From the NCBI RefSeq assembly GCF_048553275.1, contig NZ_JBLZMW010000013.1, forward strand, positions 62,001 through 126,000: a DNA stretch of 64,000 bases. Reading direction: 5' to 3'. The position numbers and the translations under genes were made by a program. The notes under the pieces were generated by a model. The model saw only the letters and a program-made list of their open reading frames with translations, made no database searches and was not told the origin of the DNA. This DNA comes from Pacificoceanicola sp048553275. GTDB lineage: Bacteria; Pseudomonadota; Alphaproteobacteria; Rhodobacterales; Rhodobacteraceae. Positions 59,537-64,000 of this stretch are shown in pieces. The stretch's first letter is position 1. Each line of letters opens with the position of its first letter.

Positions 59537-60793
59537 ATGAAACGCACACTTTTGACAAGCACACTGCTGATCGGGCTTGCCGCGCCGGCCCTTGCCGACA
59601 AAGCCGCCGTCCTCACAACCTATTCCGATATTGCCGAGGCGACCTTTGGCGATAGTCTGATCAAGGCAAAAGAGTTGCAGGCCGCGATCGAGACCCTGAT
59701 CTCTGATCCGACGGATGCCTCTCTCGCCGCCGCCCGCGCCGCATGGAAAGCGGCCCGCGTTCCCTATCTCCAATCCGAGGTGTTCCGCTTCGGCAACCCG
59801 GCCGTCGACGATTGGGAAGGCAAGGTGAACGCATGGCCCCTCGACGAAGGCCTGATCGATTACGTCGACACCAGCTATGGCGGACCGAGCGATGAAAACG
59901 AATACGCCGCTCTGAACGTGATTGCCAATCCGACGTTCACCCTCTCGGGCACCGAGATCGACGCCAGCGCGATCACCCCGGATCTGATCGCAAACACACT
60001 GCATGAGGCCGACGAGGTCGAAGCAAACGTGGCGTCCGGCTACCACGCAATCGAATTCCTGCTTTGGGGTCAGGATCTCAACGGAACAGCCCACGGCGCC
60101 GGCAACCGACCCTATACGGACTACGTACAGGGCGACGGCTGCACCAACGGCAACTGCGACCGCCGCAGCAGCTATCTTTCCGCGGCGACGGAGCTTCTGA
60201 TCTCCGATCTCGAACACATCACGGAGCAGTGGAGCGACACCGGAGCCTCCCGCGCCGCGCTTTTGTCTGATACGGACGCCGGGATCGTCGCCATTCTCAC
60301 CGGAATGGGATCGCTGTCCTACGGCGAGCTCGCGGGCGAGCGCATGAAGCTTGGCGTGCTGCTGAACGATCCGGAAGAAGAGCAGGATTGCTTCTCGGAC
60401 AACACCCACAACAGCCACTATTACGATGGCCTGGGCATCCGGAACGTCTATTTCGGGGACTATGTCCGTGCGGATGGCACGACCGTGTCCGGCGAAAGCC
60501 TGTCTTCGCTTGTCGCCGAAGTCGCGCCGGAGGTTGACACCGAGCTGCGCGCGAATCTGAACCAGACAATGATCGAACTCGCCCAGATCAAGACCGCCGC
60601 AGAAGCCGGCTTCTCCTACGACCAAATGCTCGAACAGGGCAATGACGCAGGAGAAGAATTGATCCTGTCCGCCGTGGATTCGCTGCTAACCCAGACTCGC
60701 TCCATAGAGCGGGCGGTCACGGCCCTCGGTCTCGACCAAATCGGGTTCGAAGGGTCAGACAGCCTCGACAACCCCAACGCAGTCTTCCAGTAA
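59537..60793 (+). CDS. Imelysin family periplasmic protein (IrpA-like, COG3487)
   Basis: A 418-residue protein with signal peptide ending ALA (residue 20). The imelysin motif GxHxxE is present as G168, H170 and E173 in GYHAIEFLLWGQD. Imelysins are iron-regulated proteins thought to bind iron or its ligands in the periplasm. GAAAGGACAGG precedes the ATG. First gene of an operon with di-heme, imelysin and DUF1513 genes. Confidence 0.93.
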   Translation: MKRTLLTSTLLIGLAAPALADKAAVLTTYSDIAEATFGDSLIKAKELQAAIETLISDPTDASLAAARAAWKAARVPYLQSEVFRFGNPAVDDWEGKVNAWPLDEGLIDYVDTSYGGPSDENEYAALNVIANPTFTLSGTEIDASAITPDLIANTLHEADEVEANVASGYHAIEFLLWGQDLNGTAHGAGNRPYTDYVQGDGCTNGNCDRRSSYLSAATELLISDLEHITEQWSDTGASRAALLSDTDAGIVAILTGMGSLSYGELAGERMKLGVLLNDPEEEQDCFSDNTHNSHYYDGLGIRNVYFGDYVRADGTTVSGESLSSLVAEVAPEVDTELRANLNQTMIELAQIKTAAEAGFSYDQMLEQGNDAGEELILSAVDSLLTQTRSIERAVTALGLDQIGFEGSDSLDNPNAVFQ

Positions 60794-60848
60794 CAATAGT
60801 AACGGGGCGGCTCTTGCGGGCGGCCCCGTCTCAATTCAAGGCCACCGT

Positions 60849-62390
60849 ATGTACCGCACACTCAGCATTCTCGCCTTTGCCGCTGCGAACGCGGCCGGTG
60901 CCGCGCCGCTCGATCTGCGTGATATTCACCTTGACCATCAACCGCGCACGTCCCAGGAGGCAGACCGGATTTCCGGGGTCACCCGTCCCACATCGGATTT
61001 CTCCGCTCCAGAGCAGTTCGAAGGACATCCCGCCGGGGCCGCGACCGTGCGAGCCAGAACCGACGCCGACGCATTTTCCCAGCCTTCGGCAAACATGTCC
61101 TTCGAAGACGAACTTGATTTCAAGCTGGGCAACGGCCTGTTTCGCAAGCTCTGGGTCTCCTCCCCCTCCTCGACACTGGCGTCCGACGGATTGGGACCGC
61201 TCTTCAATGCACGCTCCTGCCAGCGATGCCACCTGAAGGATGGCCGCGGCCACACACCCGAAAACGCCGAGGATGGCCGTGTCTCCATGTTCCTGCGGCT
61301 CTCGGTTCCCGCCGGTCCCGATGCGGAAATGACGGACATCGAACGCTATCTCGCGAAACTCGACGGGGCGGTGCAGCGCACGCGCCCTGATCCCGTTCTG
61401 GGCGGTCAGCTGCAGGACCTCGCGCTCGCGGGTCACCCGGTCGAAGGGCAGATGGACGTGACCTATGAGACTATAGCCGTGAGCCTGTCCGGCGGCGAGA
61501 CCGCCACCCTGCGCCGTCCGACCTACTCGATTTCCGGAATGGGATACGGGCCATTGCGCGAGGACCTGCTGACCAGCCCCCGTGTCGCACCACAAATGAT
61601 TGGGCTTGGCTTACTCGAAGCGATCCCGGCGCAGGACATCCTGGCAAATGCCGATCCGGACGACGCGGATGGTGACGGGATTTCAGGCCGGGCGCAGATC
61701 GTCTGGTCGGACGAGTTCGGCGCGCCGATGCTGGGTCGCTTCGGAATGAAGGCCGGTATGCCGACAATCCGCGAACAATCCGCCCATGCGTTTGCCGGCG
61801 ACATCGGCATATCCAACCCCCTGATGCCCAATCCGGCCGGGGATTGCACGCCGACCCAGAAAAGCTGCGTCGATGCTCCGCACGGAGACGGCGATGGTCG
61901 CGGGACCGAGATCGACGAGGCCGGGCTGGATCTTGTCACCTTCTACAGTCAAAATCTTGCCGTGCCTGCACGCCGCGATCCCGGGTCGCCGGAGGTTCTG
62001 AAGGGCAAAGAGGTATTTTACGAAAGCGGCTGCACCGCCTGCCATACGCCGAAGTTTGTCACCCACCGTCTGAACGATGATAGCCCGCAGAGCTTTCAGC
62101 TGATTTGGCCTTACACCGATCTGCTGCTGCACGACATGGGCGAGGGACTTGCCGATCACAGACCCGAGGGCCGTGCAACCGGGCGCGAATGGCGCACGGC
62201 ACCACTTTGGGGAATCGGCTTGACCCGGCAGGTCAGTGGACACAGTTATCTGTTGCATGACGGACGCGCGCGTTCGCTTCTCGAAGCAATCCTATGGCAC
62301 GGCGGCGAGGCCGAAGCGGCCAGAACCCGTGTCGTGGAAATGCCGCCCGAAGAGCGCGCGGCGTTGATCACATATCTGGAAAGCCTCTGA
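60849..62390 (+). CDS. Di-heme thiol oxidoreductase (DUF1111, COG3488)
   Basis: A 513-residue protein with a signal peptide (ILAFAAANAAGA) and two c-type heme sites: CQRCH at 124-128 and CTACH at 395-399, the MauG/cytochrome-peroxidase-like spacing of DUF1111 proteins. It probably carries out periplasmic redox chemistry on iron or iron complexes. It lies 55 bp after the first imelysin and one base before the second, the conserved COG3487-COG3490 order. Confidence 0.92.
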   Translation: MYRTLSILAFAAANAAGAAPLDLRDIHLDHQPRTSQEADRISGVTRPTSDFSAPEQFEGHPAGAATVRARTDADAFSQPSANMSFEDELDFKLGNGLFRKLWVSSPSSTLASDGLGPLFNARSCQRCHLKDGRGHTPENAEDGRVSMFLRLSVPAGPDAEMTDIERYLAKLDGAVQRTRPDPVLGGQLQDLALAGHPVEGQMDVTYETIAVSLSGGETATLRRPTYSISGMGYGPLREDLLTSPRVAPQMIGLGLLEAIPAQDILANADPDDADGDGISGRAQIVWSDEFGAPMLGRFGMKAGMPTIREQSAHAFAGDIGISNPLMPNPAGDCTPTQKSCVDAPHGDGDGRGTEIDEAGLDLVTFYSQNLAVPARRDPGSPEVLKGKEVFYESGCTACHTPKFVTHRLNDDSPQSFQLIWPYTDLLLHDMGEGLADHRPEGRATGREWRTAPLWGIGLTRQVSGHSYLLHDGRARSLLEAILWHGGEAEAARTRVVEMPPEERAALITYLESL

Positions 62391-62391
62391 C

Positions 62392-63375
62392 ATGCGCTAC
62401 CTTGCCTTGATCTCTGTCCTTATTGCTTCGCCCGTCCTGGCCGGAGTCGATGAGGTCGTCGATACGCATATCCTGCCCCGGTTTCAGACTTTTGCGGATG
62501 CGGGCGCGGCCCTCGCAACGGCCGCCGATGCCGACTGCACCGCGACGGCGGTGCGTCCGGCCTATCAGGCGGCGTTCGATGCGTGGATGGGGGTCTCGCA
62601 TCTGCACTTCGGCCCTCTCGAAGACAACGGTCGCACGCTGGCCATCGCCTTCTGGCCCGATACACGGGGATTGGTGGCGAAAACCGTGGGAAACATGGTG
62701 ACCGAGCAAGATCCCGCAGCCCGCGATCCCGAGGCATTTTCTGACGTTTCCGTGGCAGGACGTGGCTTCTTTGCGCTTGAACGCCTGCTGTTCGAACCGG
62801 ATCTGTCCGATTACGCGACAAGTGGCTACCGGTGCGCCTATGTCCAGGCGCTTGCCTCGGATCTGGCCCGGTCCGGCGCCGCATTGAATGCCGCCTGGGA
62901 GGCCTATGCCACGGTTCTCAAGACGGCTGGAGAGCCGGGAAACACCGATTACCTGACTGCGCAGGAAGCAAGTCAGCGTCTCTACACAGCGCTGCTCGCC
63001 GGTCTTGAGTTTACCGAGGAAACCCGGCTTGGCCGACCGCTTGGCACATTCGACCGGCCGCGTCCCAACCGCGCAGAGGCCCGGCGCTCCGGACGCTCCT
63101 TGCAAAACGTGATCCTCTCCCTTGACGCTCTGCGCGAACTCGCCCGGACGCTCGCCAATCAGTCTATTCCCGTGACCGAAGAGGCGTTTGAGACCGCGCT
63201 GTCCCAGGCCCGTGACCTGAACGATCCGGATCTGTCCAGCGTCGAAAATCCGATGGGCAGGCTCAAGGTCGAAGTGCTGGCGCAATCCGTCGGGTTCGTC
63301 CGCGACGCTGTCGAGGGCGAAATCGGAGAGAGGCTGGGCCTGACCGAAGGGTTCAACTCGCTGGACGGGGACTGA
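62392..63375 (+). CDS. Second imelysin family protein, variant motif (COG3489)
   Basis: A 327-residue exported protein (signal LALISVLIASPVLA). The imelysin fold is recognisable from FDAWMGVSHLHFGPLEDNGR and the site region GRGFFALERLLFEP, but the conserved histidine of GxHxxE is F127, leaving only G125 and E130. It starts one base after the di-heme gene and is followed 3 nt later by the DUF1513 gene. Confidence 0.88.
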   Translation: MRYLALISVLIASPVLAGVDEVVDTHILPRFQTFADAGAALATAADADCTATAVRPAYQAAFDAWMGVSHLHFGPLEDNGRTLAIAFWPDTRGLVAKTVGNMVTEQDPAARDPEAFSDVSVAGRGFFALERLLFEPDLSDYATSGYRCAYVQALASDLARSGAALNAAWEAYATVLKTAGEPGNTDYLTAQEASQRLYTALLAGLEFTEETRLGRPLGTFDRPRPNRAEARRSGRSLQNVILSLDALRELARTLANQSIPVTEEAFETALSQARDLNDPDLSSVENPMGRLKVEVLAQSVGFVRDAVEGEIGERLGLTEGFNSLDGD

Positions 63376-63378
63376 GCC

Positions 63379-64000
63379 ATGCGGAGGCGCAACTTTATCG
63401 GGGCGCTTCTGGCCTCTTCAACCTTGCCATCGCTGGGCTGGGCAGACGTCGGAAGCCCGGCATTTCTCGCCGCAGCCAAGGAGCAAGACGGCACCTATGC
63501 TCTGTTCGGACTGACCGAGGCGGGAGAAGACCTTTTCCGCATACCACTTCCCGCGCGTGGCCATGCCGCCGCGGCCCATCCAACCGCGCCCGAGGCCGTG
63601 GCCTTTGCCCGCCGTCCCGGCACCTTTGCCGTGGTGATCGACTGCGTCGGTGGCACCGTCGCGCATCACCTTGAAGCGCCGGAGGGGCGGCATTTCTACG
63701 GTCACGGTGCCTTCATCGAAGACGGCGCGCTGCTTTGCACGACAGAGAATGACATCGCCACCGGCGAGGGCCGCATTGGGTTTTGGTCACGGCTGGACGG
63801 GTATCGCCGCGTGGGCGAAATCGCCTCTGGCGGGATCGGCCCGCATGAGGTGATCCGTTTGCCCGGCGATGTTCTCGCGGTGGCAAATGGTGGCATTCTG
63901 ACCCATCCGGACAAGGGCCGGGAAAAACTCAACCTCGATACGATGCGGCCCAATCTGGCCTATGTGACAAGGGACGGCGTGCAGGAGACCGTCTCTCTCG
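63379..64000 (+). CDS. DUF1513 protein (COG3490), 3' end beyond the window
   Basis: Open to the right edge, so the C-terminus is missing. The N-terminus has a twin-arginine signal (RRRNFIGALLASSTLPSLGWA), indicating Tat export. The rest, for example GRIGFWSRLDGYRRVGEIASGGIGPHEV, is beta-propeller-like and matches DUF1513. The family accompanies imelysins and the di-heme protein, completing the iron-related operon. Confidence 0.9.
   Translation, partial: MRRRNFIGALLASSTLPSLGWADVGSPAFLAAAKEQDGTYALFGLTEAGEDLFRIPLPARGHAAAAHPTAPEAVAFARRPGTFAVVIDCVGGTVAHHLEAPEGRHFYGHGAFIEDGALLCTTENDIATGEGRIGFWSRLDGYRRVGEIASGGIGPHEVIRLPGDVLAVANGGILTHPDKGREKLNLDTMRPNLAYVTRDGVQETVSL

Noticed and set aside
60794..60848. 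Terminator between the first imelysin and the di-heme gene
   Set aside because: ACGGGGC / GCCCCGT pairs for only 7 bp and has no T run; the genes more likely share a transcript.

Overview
The window is GC-rich chromosomal DNA from an alphaproteobacterium, most likely of the order Rhodobacterales (Roseobacter-like). The inference rests on lineage markers read directly from the translations: a MipZ division ATPase beside a split F0 ATP synthase operon that encodes both b and b' subunits, a 44-residue aa3-type cytochrome oxidase subunit IV, a DUF1150-Hsp20 pair, ETF-ubiquinone oxidoreductase, a VPLPA-CTERM protein, a Hint-domain protein and an lgt-MidA-pgeF operon. I see no rRNA, tRNA, CRISPR array, insertion sequence or prophage. 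This is mostly core chromosome with a few accessory pockets.

Layout. 1-5.2 kb: an edge-truncated TPR protein, a PilZ-like protein, ETF-QO, greA and a membrane protein. 5.3-12.3 kb: molybdenum cofactor block (moeA fused to an RNase H-like domain, mobB, mobA, cytidine deaminase, fdhD), the azlCD exporter, a papain-like lipoprotein and a CoxIV peptide. 12.4-21.3 kb: DUF6173-like protein, xylB, ubiK, lgt-midA-pgeF, a Hint protein, Lrp and trxB. 21.3-24.1 kb: a VPLPA-CTERM protein divergent from an unusual gene in which a MarR/EPS-type winged helix runs in frame into a full Sat-CysC PAPS synthetase, with a perfect 20-bp palindrome between them. 24.3-32 kb: ohr, DUF1150-hsp20, purE-purK with an iterated repeat between them, a lone phnM, a lipase, Nudix and DMT proteins. 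32-41.2 kb: smc with DnaA boxes upstream, a multi-pass membrane protein, mipZ and atpIBEF'F.

41.4-49.7 kb: ArsR, EamA and LysR genes, a small exported protein, then ffh followed by four consecutive GNAT acetyltransferase genes, chorismate mutase, rpsP, a 54-residue exported peptide and rimM. 49.7-59.3 kb: agmatinase, an M17 aminopeptidase coupled to an NlpC/P60 peptidase, beta-carbonic anhydrase, asd, a CapD/FlaA1-type sugar-nucleotide enzyme and a LOG protein. 59.5 kb to the end: an imelysin, di-heme oxidase, imelysin and DUF1513 operon that looks like a periplasmic iron-handling system and runs off the window.

The most unusual items are the wHTH-Sat-CysC fusion with its adjacent palindrome and divergent sorted surface protein (a possible sulfated-exopolysaccharide switch), the RNase H-like-MoeA fusion, the four-copy GNAT array inside the ffh-rpsP operon, and the purE-purK repeats spaced at 21 bp. 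None can be proven from sequence alone.
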